Position numbers and translations under genes: made by a program
In this document: positions 30,134-43,483 of the stretch, one piece after another
Layout: each line of letters starts with the position of its first letter
Numbering within the stretch: the first letter of the stretch is position 1
Assembly: GCA_001600055.1 (NCBI GenBank)
Contig: BCIV01000019.1
Span: forward strand, 491,039 to 555,038
Reading direction: 5' to 3'
Length of the DNA: 64,000 nucleotides
DNA from: Filobasidium wieringae
Taxonomy: Eukaryota; Basidiomycota; Tremellomycetes; Filobasidiales; Filobasidiaceae
The notes under the pieces: generated by a model
Told to the model about the DNA's origin: nothing
The model's database searches: none
The model's input: only the letters and a program-made list of their open reading frames with translations

Positions 30134-32623
30134 TCATTTGTGATGGAGACGCGATAGTAGCCCCCTCTTAAGCCGTTCATCCCAGGCTTTTTTGAGCTGC
30201 TGCAGATGATATAGAAACAGGTCAGGAGATCCATCGATTGACCTGCACGTTTCACTTACGTCTTTGCTTAGCTGACAACCCCGAGGAAGATGCCTCAAGG
30301 GCAGACTCCAATTAATCTTTGCTTCATCCATCGAAGCATCAAATAGGGCTTTGATCGTCTGCCTGTCCCATTGAGCATCTGCAACCTTTATACTGGAACC
30401 AGGCTTGTTAGATAACGGAATTTCGGTTTCCATCCATCGCTTTTTCACATCCTGATTAACTTTGTAACCGTCAGTCAATTGCCTTGTCAAAGTGAATCAT
30501 CGTATTGACTTGCATGTATGGAGAAACTTGTCCCATTGGGTGTTCTACGCTCGTTGACCTTTCTGGTAACGACGGTCCACTTGGCATCGTCAATTTGCAT
30601 CTCCTGCAGCACCCATTGCGAGATTTGATCTTGTATCCACGGTTTCCACATCATGATCCCGTAGGTCAATTCTTTGCTCATCTCTGCTATCTGCTTCTCG
30701 CTCAATCCTTTCTCGATCGCCTCCGGTTCTGTACCACAGGTCACCTGCTTTTGAGTCTCTTGCGACGACGCAGCCAAGGCAGGCGTCGCAGTCTTTGGAC
30801 TAAGCGCACACTCTAGCACTGCCATTGTTGTCTTTACCGAATCGACAGCCGATCTCTGCTCAATCGGTTCAGGCGTCTCGTCATCGCTATCATCAACGAG
30901 CTCGATCGCAGTATCGGTCGTGCAGCCCGAAACTCCTCGAGCCTTGGTTATGATGATTGCAGAAGTCGAAACGCTTCTACCCCTTGTCAAGTTGACGTCA
31001 GGCGCTTTCCGTTGCGCTTCATCATTCAAACGCTGACGCTTTCGTGGCGGCTCGAGCGTCCGCATTGGTTCAGGTTGCGAAATCACCTGTCCTAGCTGGA
31101 GGGAGGTCTGAAATTCAACCGCAGTATGCCCGTCTCTTCCATTCGAGTAACCAACCGCAGGAGACATTTCAGGGGGAACGGGAGAGCTACCTCTGAAGAT
31201 CAAAGGGCTTATCGCTTTACGTTTCTTTGGCGTGACGAGATTCTTTATAACTGTCCCCTGCCCGTCTTCCTCTAAAAGCGCCAGGCTCTGACTGTCACTC
31301 TTTTTGTCTGCTTGATCTAAGGCAGAACCCTTCCTCGCCTCTGTTTTATGGCCTCTAGTTTCACCAGAACGTAGAACGTCGATCCGACTTCGTTCTGGTG
31401 AGAACCGCACGACCGTAGGATTCGCGATAGGTGAATCTTCCACCTCGGGTTGCGGGTCGATAAACAAAGCAGCCATTTCTGCAGCCTCCTTATCCCAGCT
31501 TTTGTTGTCGATATTCTCAGACGGGGTTCTTGATACCGGTCTTCTATCGGACACAAGCTGTGGGTCTAGACCGTTGCCGTTCTCATGTGTCGGGCTCCGC
31601 TTTCGCTCTGCTTGCTGAGCTTCTACAAGATCGACCTCTCTCCAAACATCATCGACCGAGATGACGGGATACAGTCCTACGTTCGATTCAGGACTATGGT
31701 CGTGTACCTTCTTGTGACATTTTCTGTTAACAAAGGTCTTCCATCCAAGATTTTCCAGGAAGAAATCGATATTGACCGGCTCAGCGGAATCCAACTTCTC
31801 TAACACAAAATTTGCCAACGCCCGTCGATTGGATAGGGTAGGTTTGACACAACAAAAAGGTTCCGATATCGAGCTACTGCAGCCAAGGGCTTTCTCTCTT
31901 CCGATAACGATTTGGTCCTCAACCTCGCTTTCGTCCACAGTGTCGATATGTAGCGTCCTCGATAGATTTCCAGATCTATCGTTCTGGATAGACAGAGGGT
32001 CATGCTGTCCACTTTTACTGCTTCCGGTCTGACCCCGATGTGTTCTTCCCGTACTCAGAGGCGAATCAAGCACAATCATCCCGGGCCGAGAAAGTTCGAG
32101 TCTTTCTAGATCTTCTTCTCTCGGAGGACCTGCGCAGTGTCTAGAACCTCTGTATGACGTCCTCTTCTTTGCTCGGGAGCTTCTGGCTGTGTGTTGCGTG
32201 TGGGGCTTGTTAGGGGTATTTGGAAGATGCGAGATTTTCTTCCTGTGAGAATGGGAAGAGGAAGGGGTATCGTCGAAAGCTGCATGATAAGTGGGAAGTT
32301 CCGGAACTCGGTAGAATTCCTCTAAGGTGCGAAAAACTAATTCAGCATGAGAGCATCCATGCCTTCTTGATCACAAGCGATGCTGACGAGATAACATCCT
32401 CTGGTCAAGATCAGGGTCAATTTGATTAATTTCTTGACCGGAGTCATCAGAAGCGAAGAAGGTGTGACCCATGTTCACATTTAATCTTCTCAATAGATGG
32501 TGGTATAGCTTCTGAAAGGCAACCGACGTCAAAATCAGCTAGTAGGGTTATTGTCACATGGAAAAGACTTACTTTTGCCAGGAAGTTGTAAGAGCTTCTT
32601 TGAATGATTGCCAGTTCCGATTC
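30134..32623 (-). CDS. Unrecognised large, probably nuclear protein (5' end open)
   Basis: Exons 32623-32573, 32511-32396, 32362-30510, 30459-30260 and 30199-30134 keep frame and give about 761 residues, without a secure start codon. The first exons encode two amphipathic helices (ESELAIIQRSSYNFLAK and LYHHLLRRLNVNMGHTF) and a compact N-domain ending near EEFYRVPELPTYH. The middle 450 residues are disordered and rich in Ser/Pro with basic clusters (TPKKRKAIS, PPRKRQRLND) that look like nuclear signals, plus an acidic VDDSDDE motif. The C-terminal 150 residues are folded-looking with many Trp (MMWKPWIQDQISQWVLQEM; WDRQTIKALFD). I do not recognise the family. It is divergent from RIC1. The true start is probably in one more exon between 32640 and 32930. 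Confidence 0.6.
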
Positions 32624-32963
32624 CTTTTACAACGATCTTTTCAGGGTGTCGCACCTCTTCATCGAGTCAAGATGTAAAACGCATTCTTTGGGTATCAGTA
32701 AAAGGCACTTCAAGCTTGGCTGAGGTTGTATGTCGATGATGTGCAGATCAAGTAGTGTAGACTGAATGTTGGAAGCTGAATCAACCTGAAATGCGCGATG
32801 TTGACTTTGTCGAGATGCGAGATGACGATAGGTAACCAGAATCTGGGCGGGGAGATCGCTGTCAACTGAGATATCTTTCGTGTCTCATACCAAAGCCACA
32901 GCTCCTCGACAAGCCATATGGTATACGGTAGTATGGTAGCTCAAGGAATAAGTCAATAAGAAG
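32624..32963. other. Divergent 5' region of unknown gene and RIC1
   Basis: Gap of 340 bp between the two divergent genes. It probably contains the missing first exon of the minus gene; one candidate ATG is at 32916 (reading MACRGAVAL before a GTATGA donor). Not resolvable by eye. Confidence 0.35.
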
Positions 32964-35900
32964 ATGTACTATCCTGCAGGTCCAGCTAAAACGCTGGCCG
33001 TGTCATACCATCCGGATGATCCTATAATCACCGTCAAGCCGAACAAGCGTTCCGCCTTGTTTGCTTTGCTCAGGAAAAAGTCTGTGGAGATATGGAGTAT
33101 ACGAGTGAGCTGGATCTGTTAACTGGATGAGAACTAACAAATTCTGACCCAAGTCGTCCTCCACAGCCATCTTGTAAACTCGCTGTTGCCGAGCGGACGA
33201 CTAGCTCTTTAAGCAAGTATGGCGAGAACGTTGACCTGGCGTGGACACCTAACAGCGAGTCGTTCATCATCCTAGTCAGTGTTGTTCTCTACTGTCCGGT
33301 GCCGATACTGATTGTTGTCCTTTTGAAAAGACTACTACATCCTGCCTATTAGATTATGACCTTGCTGCCAAGGACAGTCCGGATCGAATACACACCGATA
33401 CTCAAGCAAACTCCGCTGGCAATACCCCTACCCCCATAGCTGTATCGACATTATCTAGCCAACTTCATCCACCTATTCCCAACGAACATATAACAACTTT
33501 CCCGCCATCGGCTGGAGAAGGTCACATCACACCTTACAATCCTCCTACCCAGACCTCGAATACGCTAGACTCCGCTCTAGATGATGTGCAAGCTTCAAAT
33601 GATGGACCTGGGAAAGACGGGTTGTTCCGCTACAGCTACAGCAGCGTCGGATTCGGACTGGAGGTGACGTTCAAGGGGATCGCGAAGGTTGGTCGGGGAC
33701 TGGCTGTGGTGCCGGGAGGCATTGGGTTCCTGGATGGTGGGTTTGGTGCAAGCCGACTGCCAGAGTTAATGATCGTACTCGAGAGCCAGAACTCGGCAGG
33801 GCCAAGTCAGCTCGCTGAGTCCGAATTCAACCGGAGCGAGTATGGGAAGACGCAGCAAATCGTCGCCATACCTTATCCCCTGAAACCGGAACACCTGTTA
33901 CTAGACCCTACGGACCTACCAGCCAACCTTCCTTCTAACAGCCAATCTCCCACTCAGACTTCAACGTCAATAACAGGGATGGGCACTTCAACCAGATTCG
34001 GAGCGGGTTTTCTCTCGGCGTTGTCTGCACAAGGCAGAAGAGCAGAAGATAAGAATGAAGCCGGAATGAAGGAGTGGGTAGCTCTGAGCGAAGATGTAGA
34101 ACTCAACGTGGATGTCAGGAAGTGGGATGTCGCAGAACATTTGGGCCTAGGAGGGAAACAAGTAATCTCAACTTTTGAATTTACAAGATCAAATAACTCA
34201 TTCCTCATCACCACAATCGAGCAAAGTGTCTTCTTGGGTAGACATAACCGATCAGCACATGCTCGTGGATCAGGCAATCTGATAGATCACGACGAGACGT
34301 TCGCGAGGGAATGGACCTGCGTAAAATTATGTTCTCCTATTGAGCATCAGGCGGACAAGGTGGAGGCGCTGAGCATTAACTCCCGGTTTGGTCTTTGTGC
34401 CATTGGGATGAAGTGGTGGGTAAATTTACATGTGTACAACGTGGCACATACATTGTGCTAACAATGTTGTCCGCAGTGGTAAGGTCGTCGTCGTCCGAAT
34501 TCCAGGGGTGAACCAAGAAGCGGAAACGATGTGGAGGATCGTTCCTGAGGTAGATGGCTCTAGTAAGCTTCCTTTTCCGGGCAAGTGGCGGGTTATCTCA
34601 AGCCATCGATTGTTGCACGTGCAGGCAGTAGGCAGAAGGGTTCGATCAAGACTCTCACGTGGACTACGGATGGGTACGGTCTCGCTGTAGGGTGGGATCA
34701 TTCGATGGGCATATGGAACTCTTCCGGCGATTGCGACTTCGCCAAGCAGGTCTCACGATCAGATAGTCCAGCTTCAATCGAAGCAGAACCTCTAGCAGTG
34801 CAAGAGACGTCAATCAAGGACGATTCTTTTCTGGATGGTGCTCAATGTATGGTGAGCCGCAGAATTTGGCAGTAAACGCCAGCATAGGTCAACTAAACCT
34901 CGACCGATCAGGTCTGGACAACTGGAAACAACGAACTTCTAGTTCTCACACCTGATCACGAGCTGGATCCATCCCAAGTCGTGCTGGTACCGATGCTAAG
35001 AAATTCGGCTACTGCTCAGCAAGATCCTGTGAGTGCTTTGAACAGCGCTGTCCACCTCGAATATGAGGTCTGAAACAGATCGACTGTAGACCAATCCAAG
35101 TCGGCCTATCATGCTGTTAGATGACTCCGTGCGGATTTATAGAGGCGCTGATAGACAAGCAGACGCTGTACTTGATCCGGAAGCGGATCTATGGGATGAT
35201 ATCAAGGTCAGTCTGCCGGTAATCCGTTTCTCAATCGACTCTAGCTCAGATCCAGCCAATCAGGTGCCGCCTCTGTATGTGGCGACACAATGGCCTCTAC
35301 GTCAGGCGGCGATCTCTACCGATGGCTTGTTACTGGCTGTTGCGGGTCATCACGGTCTCATGCATTACTCATTCACTACCGGAAGATGGAAACTCTTTGC
35401 CGATGAGGAAGAGGAAGCAGCGTTTAGTGTCAAGGGAGGCATGATATGGTATTTCCATGTTCTGATCGTGGCGACGGAGACGAAGCAAGGCCATGAAGTG
35501 AGTGTTCGATTAGTCGCGCGCGAAGAGCTTGTATTGATGCGGACAATGCAGATTCGGCTCTACTCTCGTGATCAAGATCTATCGGAAGCCAAGTCTTTGG
35601 ACCGCAAACGCCTGCCACATTCTATCGTCACTATGTCTCTTCGAGATTCTGCCTTGTTGGTTTTAACCTCGGACAACACTCTGTATCACTATGCTATCTC
35701 TCCGACCAGGGACTCGATCAAGTTGTCGCTCTGCAACAGTATCAGTTTGCAGGGCTTGTTGCTAACTACCAGTAGGATCAGGTGCTTGAGCTGGTTCGTT
35801 CCAGCTTTACAAAGGCGTGAGTCGACCAAGCTTTGCGATCCAGTCCGATCGCTTATGTTCGTACCCGATCAGAGATTGGCGATTCTGCCGATGATCTTCT

Positions 35901-37130
35901 TATGGCAAATATCGTTATACTAGCAGGAAGCGATTTGATACTACTTGAATCGAAAAAAGTTCGTACAATACCTTTACTACCGAAGGCTCAAGTATTTACC
36001 AGGAGCTACCTCAGAGTGCTCATGGAGGCGTAAAACTTGAAGCCCGGCTGTTGAAGGTTGCGGTAGAATCGTTTTTCGTCTACGATGGACCCGTAAAAGG
36101 TTTGCATAGGTCTTTATGGGCATTCACCAAGAGAGAGTTGGTCCTCTGGTTTGATGTGGTGAAGACCTCGACCCCAGTGCGTATTGCAACCGAGGGTCAC
36201 CCATTAGGTACGAAGATCGTGGATCAGTCGGTCAGAACCAAGCTGAAACGTACGATGCCCCAGCTGTATTGCATTCCAGAGGGATTGTTGTTTCCTCGGT
36301 CTGCGGAATAGAGGCACGCAGAAATACCCCTTTTGTAGACATCCGCATGAACACGATAGTAAGTTAGGTTCTCTTGCGGGAATTTGCATCAGCTTACAAT
36401 TCCTACTTCATACCCTTACTCAGGCTGAGCTCTATGCGTCTTCTCTTCTGGGGGAGTTGTTGTCAACTGGAAGGATGGCTAACGCTCTGGAATTTGCTCG
36501 GACAATATCGCAACTGCCTTATTTTGGTTATACTCTTGAAGTTCTGCTAGGGACTGCCATGGAAGGAAAGATCGACGATTTTGTCGTCCAGGTTGTGAAC
36601 CTTCTCGACCATTTTCCTCAAGCTTTGACTGTCCCAATATCGTATGCAAGAAAGACAGAAGAAGGAGAGTGGACGAGGTTGTTCCAAGCTGTAGGGGAAC
36701 CGAAGGACCTTTTTGACGTGAGTTGGAGTTGCCTCGTTAAGGACAATATATTGACTTGTCATTGTCCAAACAGCGTTGTCTGGCCAGAGTCCCTCCAGAC
36801 TTGCCCACTGCCTCACAGTATTTGTTAGCAATCAAACATCACGAATATAACGGGTTTGATATTCTCGCCGTAAGCATACATGCAATCAATGCCAAAGACC
36901 ACCGCTGAACCAGTCGAGCTATCTCGCAGGATACGTCCCGCCTCTTAGCTCTTGCTGTGCAAGAAGGCAGTGTTCAAGTGAGTAGCGTCATCTGCCAATC
37001 TGTATCGAGCAACGGCGAACCATTTTTCTTGCAGTTGAGTGAAGACATCATCCGGTTCCTTCACTCCGTAGACCCATTAGGCGAGCTTGCCGAAACAGTT
37101 CTTGCTAGCATTTCAGGGGGCGTTGCTTGA
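32964..37130 (+). CDS. RIC1: RIC1, Ypt6/Rab6 GEF subunit
   Basis: Fifteen exons (32964-33104, 33167-33274, 33331-34415, 34477-34562, 34625-34851, 34912-35028, 35090-35497, 35552-35816, 35873-35958, 36003-36207, 36243-36358, 36424-36717, 36774-36869, 36930-36977, 37035-37130) keep frame to about 1125 residues. RIC1 with RGP1 activates Rab6/Ypt6 at the Golgi. Landmarks are the start MYYPAGPAK, the beta-propeller piece KYGENVDLAWTPNSESFIIL, LTWTTDGYGLAVGWDHSMGI, DNTLYHYAI, and the conserved RIC1 domain LPYFGYTLEVLLGTA, SYARKTEEGEWTRLFQAVG and PKDLFKRCLARVP. Introns 9-10 and 10-11 are only 44 and 35 nt, and the intron at 35498-35551 is a multiple of three, so these three are inferred from frame and homology. 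The splice at 34415/34477 has an alternative donor nearby. Confidence 0.87.
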
Positions 37131-37352
37131 CCTGAGTATGACGAAAGCGGGACAGACATCGCGGCACTGCCTACCTAAACCCTAAGCGAACTTTGCATAC
37201 CCAAAACAACACGACACGTTCACGACACTGTATCTCACGATGTATCACGACATGCAATCCTTAATTATAGATACAGAAAATGACAGTATGATAGTTGCCG
37301 GTACCTGGTACGCAATCATTCAACAGAAGGTTCAAATACACAAACTCTATAA

Positions 37353-40300
37353 TCATTCATCCATACTCCTGCGAGAATTTCTGGAAGGACGCGTTGGAAA
37401 CTCGGAATAGCCATCTCCTTGTGGAGGTCGGGAAAAGGCCTGGTACGTTTCAGGGGCAAAGGAAACGGACGGCCCTGGTGACAGGCCCAGACCTCCACCT
37501 GATCGATTTTGCCGATTAACGACGAAACTTTTTCCACTCTCCTGCGTTCCTCCATGCGATTCAGCCGTCTCGGCGATGGATGCAGGAGCTCCCACAGGAG
37601 AAGTTGGTTGCGAGGGATTTGCACTGGATTGTCCAGATCGATTCGCTCGCACTACAACGAACCCACGTTGTGCTGGTACGTCCGGCAGAGGAGGAGTCGT
37701 GACGTCGGAATGCAGGGGCATGCTTCGCGTCGTTGATTTCGAGTTATTCCTGAGGACCTTGAAAGATCGTGCTGCAGGAGACACTGGTCCGCCAGGCTTG
37801 ATGTACCCAGTCTCGGTTGCATCTACGAGCGCGGTAGACTTCCTGGATCCGTTCTCGTTCACCTGATTCTCATCCGTACTTTGACGAGCCTTTTTGTCGG
37901 CGCTCAACCCGAGCGACGAAAACCACCCGCCTGAACCACTGCCACCTGTCTGGGACTTTCTTTGACGTTCGCTTTCTGCTCTATTCTTGCCTTTGGCGCT
38001 TGGGCCAAAGTCATTGAGCTCTTCTTCATCGTCTGAGTCCGTCTCAACAGGTTTGCGCTTACCACCGAGACCGAACCAGCTCGATGGTCTCGACTTTCTC
38101 GACGATGGTCCAGCTTCGTCGCTTGATCCTTCAGATCCAGGAGACGTCGGGCGTGCACCTGCGAGCTGATTCGCGACTTGTTGCGATGTAGGGGACAAAG
38201 GTTGTCTTCCATAGGCGGGATTATATAATGCTGCGAAGGCCTCTGAGCTTGGGGTACCCGGAGCTGGAGTCCAAGAAGGTGAATTGCCGCCGGAAGTCGA
38301 GAGAAGAGGGTATGTTGTGGCATGAGGTGAATTGGATAACGATGAAGGCAGACTTTCGATCACGGCCGTTTGCGATTTTGTTCGCGCGTGCTTGATAGGT
38401 CGAGGTGGTCCTGCCGAGGCAAGCGGAACAGTCCCCATGATGGCGGTATGCTGACCAGGTGTACCAAAGTCAGAGCGTGGTTTGCGAACGGCCTGCCTTT
38501 CGGTACCAGGCAAGGCAGAGTACGGATCCTTGTAGTCGGCTTTACCGCCCCGAAGGACGGAGAACCCGCGCACTGGAGGGTTTTCATCTTGCAACAATTC
38601 TTCTTCGGGACCATCGTGACCGAACACATTGATAGGAGCATAGCCAGTGTTCGGGGATTGTATACCGCCCCAATTTGCGTTGTTGGGGTTTTGAGGTGGG
38701 AAGTACCCAGCGCTAGGACCACGATTATGACCTGTAGGTGACATGGGTCCAGCAGTGGTATTGGTAGAGAAACGATCTAGCATCATCTGAGTATTGACAG
38801 ATCCTGCCGTAGAGGAGCGCTTAGTAGAGGTACCCTTTCCGGCCTTCCTTTTCTTGCGACGGTCTGATTGGGATGACAGCCCTCCAAAGGCAGCGAATAA
38901 ACCACCGTCCAGAGCATGGGTCGAATCGGCAAACGCAACGTTCCCGAACAATCGTATCAGACCTTCCAGTACTTTCGATATGAGCATGATCAGAAAAGCC
39001 AACAGAACGATGCCCTGGATGACGAGAATCGAATACGTGATCCAGCCTGCTACAGCTGTCCCTATATTGACCTAAAAATAGCTTTCGTTTAGTAGACAGT
39101 CTCAAGAGAATTTACTGTGTAACGTACAGCTGGACTCAAGATCACTAGCAAGACTGTTGATACGATCCTGAGAATGGTGAATAAGAATCCAGGAACGACC
39201 ATACCAGCACCTGGTCTCCAAGGCTGCCAGACTGTCGTGAGCAAGCCAAAAGCGATTTCTATGACCAGCAGCACGATCGCTTGAGCGGTCCCGTTGTTTT
39301 GTCCTGCACCGATTGCGATCCCAGTCGCCAGACTAGCGGTAAACCGTAGCGCTTGGTAAAGCTGGTTGCCTTGAGCGTAGATATTGTAAAGCGGCCCGAG
39401 AGACAGGAGAGTTCTCATCGCATCGTAAAGTTTCGCAGTAGGCGTTGTCGATACTTGGATCAGCAGGTAGATCGGTAAAAGCACCGAAAAGACCGCGAAC
39501 GACAGTGCTGATAAGATGACTGAAGCCAAGGAAGCGACATCTCGAATCGTCCATTGGTAGACAGAGAACAAAGTCAACGGAAGGTGGAAAAGAATCAAGA
39601 TTCGCACCAAATTACCTGCAGGAAACGAGCTTTGTCAGTATCTAAGAGGCTACGCGAGAATAACATGCTCGCTTACCACACAAGGCGGCATAATGAAACG
39701 CTCCAATCGGTCCCTTGATCTTGAATTTCGCCCAACCTTTCTTCCATCTAGTTTGTCTGCCTGTCCCCCCAGGAGCGCTCGACGCGATACCTGCACCAAA
39801 CATCAAAGGTACCGAAGTACCTGGTGTCGGTGGAACGCTGTCCATTCCTCCTTTCGCCGCCAAGGCGAGCTCGTATTCGGAGCCGTTGTAACTATCGGAA
39901 GAGGTATGCTTCCCCGAAGTACTTTTCCTACTCGAAACGGTGGCAGGGAGCATATGCGACGGTTGCAGGTGAGCAGATTGAGAAGGGGAATGCGTCTTTT
40001 TCCCGCCAAAGAAGAGGATGTCGATGATCGCATGCCCGATCCAGATCAACAAGCTGAGCCCAATGATACCTGCCGCAATGGCGAGAAAGATGACCACACA
40101 AGTTCCGTACATGTCTCTCGAGCGCAGTCCGATAGCGGTAGCGAACGACTCTAGACCGTTATCAGAGTTTCCCAAGCTCATGAACATGTTGGGGAGAGAA
40201 TCATCGAGGTAGAGAGGAGAGGCGGTGGAGTTGATTTGATCCGCAAAGTCGGTAGGGATTGTGGATTGGCGGTGAGATAACAGGTTCCGATGCTTGAGTT

Positions 40301-41561
40301 CGGCGTCATCTCCTTGAACCAAAGTGACGTCTGGGATAGCAAGGAACCAATAAAAAGTCAGCCTGCGAAGCTGATGTAACCGAATATGAACGACTCACTG
40401 CCAACTAGACTAGCCCATCCTGCTTGTGCGAATACCGGATCTAAACGAGCGCATTTGATCAGTTGTCGATACGGAATTCAGACCTGGGATTCACGTACAA
40501 GCAAAGTCAGGCCAGTTGACTGCGGTCATTCCAAGAACTCCGATGAATTGTAGATGCCATATCAAGTCTCTGAACCCAGGCGTAACTGGATCACAATGGA
40601 TCAGACGTCAAGCTGATCGAGAGGGATACACGTTAATTGCTTACTAAATCTCAACAACCCTCCGCTCACTCCCAACCTCTCTCCACTCAACCCGCTGATG
40701 ATCATCGTCCCCCATTTCCTTCCTTCGGGTCTTCCACCTTGAGCCAAACCGACCCTCACGTCAACATCGTCTTCCGCTCCTTCCCCTCCCTTCCCGACCA
40801 CCCAACCTGCCGCAAATCTACCTGCCCATGAGGAGATCCAGTACCCGATCGCGAGTCCTGCAGGCAGCCAGAGGATCAAGCTCCAGTACCAATCGTTCGG
40901 ATCATAAGGGCTGAGATCGAAGGAGATGCAAGCGAGTTCGATGGGAGGGACGGAAGCGTCGACGATTCGGAATTCGTTCGAGAGGGTGGAAAGGGCGTAA
41001 TTACTTGAAAGGGGGATGGAAATGTTGATAGCAAGAGGGCCAGGAGCGAGAGGACAATAAGTGGTATTCCGCGGCACGTAGGGGTAGGGTAAAGGGGAGG
41101 CTGGAAAGAGAGAGTTGCAAAGGTAGGTAGCAGTCGACCAGACGGTGTAGGTGATATCGCTGGTCGTTTGGAAAAGCGTTGCTACGGTTCAGTAAAACAT
41201 TTGTATCGATTCAGTCAAGTCGAGATCATGAAGGCTATTCTTTGCATGACTGACCTAGCTTTCCCGTATCATTGCTGAACCCATCGATCTGACTGCCAAC
41301 ATCACCAATCAAGTTGACCCTTAACACCCTCTTCCCACTCTCCGCATCGATCAATCCAAGCTCTGCCGCTCGAGCAGGCTGAATGATCTGAGCCCATGCT
41401 TGATTGATATTGATCAGCCTCGAAGCATTGACGCTGGGATCGTTCGTGCGGCAGGTAGAGATGGAAGGCGAGAAGAGATAAGCCGTCGAGGAGGGAAGGA
41501 CGGCAAGGAAGATGAGAGCCAGGTAGATGAGGTGGATAGGCCGGAAAACGGATCTTGACAT
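37353..41561 (-). CDS. Fungal TRP-like channel (Flc/Pkd2 family)
   Basis: Exons 41561-41255, 41181-40645, 40585-40499, 40440-40399, 40330-39677, 39615-39128 and 39071-37353 give about 1277 residues. A signal peptide (YLALIFLAVLPSSTAY) is followed by an ML-like lumenal domain with paired Cys (STCRTNDPSVN; YLCNSLFPAS; TTYCPLAPG). The first membrane helix (WYWSLILWLPAGLAIGYWIS) is near residue 230. A cluster of about eight helices spans about 320-720, including YGTCVVIFLAIAAGIIGL, LVRILILFHLPLTLFSVYQW, ASVILSALSFAVFSVLLPIY and ITYSILVIQGIVLLAFLIML. The last 540 residues are a disordered Ser/Pro-rich cytosolic tail. This is the TRP-like family of S. pombe Pkd2 and S. cerevisiae Flc proteins, implicated in calcium handling, wall integrity and FAD or lipid transport. 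The exact transported species is not settled. Confidence 0.85.
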
Positions 41562-41995
41562 TTTGGGTAGATTCTAGATCTATGTAGATGTCCGTTTAGA
41601 TGGATGACATGGTCGTTTTGTTTGAGCAAGTTAGCTAAAGCTAGAGGGCTACGCCGACCGGTCGTTGAGTCAGGTCGTTGATCTCGGGATGTGGACGTGA
41701 GTTTCTCCCCGTTCTGTCGAACGACTGCAGTTCAGACGGATGATCAACACACAGGGGTCCCTGTGATGCTCTTCTGGTATATCTACGAGGCTGGAGCTAC
41801 TGGATCTACTAATCCTCATCGATCTGTGCTGTGCGAGATGTAAATTCGCTCTGGGCGGGATCAAGGGAAACCTCGGGAAACGAGAAAGTTACGTCAACGA
41901 ATCGTAAATTGACATGTTCTACCCGATGTTACACCTCGCTCAGCCCATCATGTCATCGCCTTAAGTCGTCGTCTACCATACTAATTGGCCCCAGC
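41562..41995. other. Intergenic, no gene seen
   Basis: Promoter region of the TRP-like gene and 3' flank of the CFIm25 gene. No coding signal beyond shadows. Confidence 0.45.
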
Positions 41996-43483
41996 TCATA
42001 AGTAGACAAAGTCGTACCTACCCACAGCAGAGTGTCAGCTTACAAATTCCTGGACCAAAGAGACGACTGCCCCGACTCACTTGCTCAATGCCGTCACGAG
42101 CGCGGCCAGTTGTGGACCGTACCTTGCCGTATTATCATACAACTCGAACAGAGGAATAGCTGTCACGATTCAAAAATGCGTCAGCTCACTCTGCGCCCAT
42201 CTCTTCACACACCGGACTGTTGGTCTTACCTAACAACTTCATGTTCTTCGGTACGGCCAATACCTCTACCGAACGAGATGCGTGAGCGTCGTTCGCGTGA
42301 AAGGGTAAGATCGGAAATCAGACTTACTCCTCTCGGGCATATGAATCAAGTACAACTTCTTGCACTCTTTTGGTTTTGTTACGTGAGGTGGGGTGTAGGG
42401 GTACTGCGTCGTACGAAATTGATCAATCATCGTAAGAGTTCTTATCAGCCCTCCTCTCTGGCAGAAACGACCACGGTGGGATAGAAGACGTACCATATAA
42501 GTCTCATAGTTCGGTCTCCACCATGTACCCAAGCAATCTCCTACTTCCCAATCCCCACCCCCCAAATCTCCACCGACCCCACCGCCCGAAGACCCGGCGG
42601 AAACTCCAGGAGGGAGAGTGTTCTCTTCTATCCCTGCTGTCAATTGGATGTCTAGTCGGCGTTTGAGACCTTGAGGTTCGTCCTCTCCTGGAGAGAGGTA
42701 GTGCCCCGGGCTGGTCAGAGGAAAGGTGGAAGGGAGTCAGTCCGGAATGGGCCGGGGGGTGAGGACAGGGGAAGCGTACAGTTTGAAAAAGGCGTTGGCG
42801 ATTTGTAACATTAGGATATGTGGGTGTCCGTGGTCCTACGCATTGGGCAAGTAGTATGATACATTGCATAACATAGAATTAAGAGGAACAAGGTCAGCTG
42901 ATTGTTCAGACTGTAGTCGGGACGATGGACTCACGTGAACCACAAGAACTCCTTCTACCGTATGTCTCATTCCTGTCAGTCACACCGATATCCCCAGCAA
43001 AGCGTCATACCGGTCGTTTCAGGGGTGAGTGGTCATAGGGAGATTTAATCGCATTAGTCGCAAGAAAATGGTGAGCGAGACGACACGCTTAACCGGGACT
43101 GACCTTTGGCTTCATAGTCGTTCGTTAACCTCTGCAATCGAGCTGCCACAGACGGATCTTCCTCTGGCTGGGATTCTTTCGTACTGAGGTCGTTTACGAC
43201 GTTCGAAGTAAGAGAAGAGTGGATCGGGGTACATATCGGATGGGAGCAGAACAGGAAATGAAGAGTGCACAAGGGGTCAACATCCTTGTAAACTTGCTGA
43301 AAGCGGACCTCTCATTCACCTGAAAGTAAAGTTGGATAACGGTTGCCTGTATTACCGGTAGTCATGGGAGAAGGATGGTATATAACATGTACAACAATGG
43401 ACGAGTCAATCAATTTGAACAGCTAATGCAGATTGCGTTGTACAAGCGGACAAAGGTTCTTACAGTGAGATTGTATTCGACAT
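41996..43483 (-). CDS. Cleavage factor Im 25-kDa subunit (CFIm25)
   Basis: Ten small exons (43483-43464, 43346-43320, 43183-43104, 42972-42935, 42835-42780, 42710-42494, 42403-42328, 42265-42230, 42159-42081, 42017-41996) keep frame to 216 residues. It matches NUDT21/CFIm25, the Nudix-fold protein that binds UGUA in pre-mRNA and guides poly(A) site choice. Landmarks are ISLQPLSNFTFSTKES, DPSVAARLQRL, RHTVEGVLVVHDHGHPHILM, FFKLPGHYLSPGEDE, CLGTWWRPNYET, YPYTPPHVTKPKECKKLYLI, LAVPKNMKLLAIPLFELYDN and the end KYDFVYL. A Gly/Ser-rich insert of about 20 residues lies in the Nudix region. Saccharomyces lacks CFIm25, so its presence fits a basidiomycete. The terminal exon was chosen because it restores the conserved ending. 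Confidence 0.9.

Noticed and set aside
42032..42484. 150-residue plus frame in the CFIm25 region
   Set aside because: Antisense to five small CFIm25 exons whose joined product matches the family closely.
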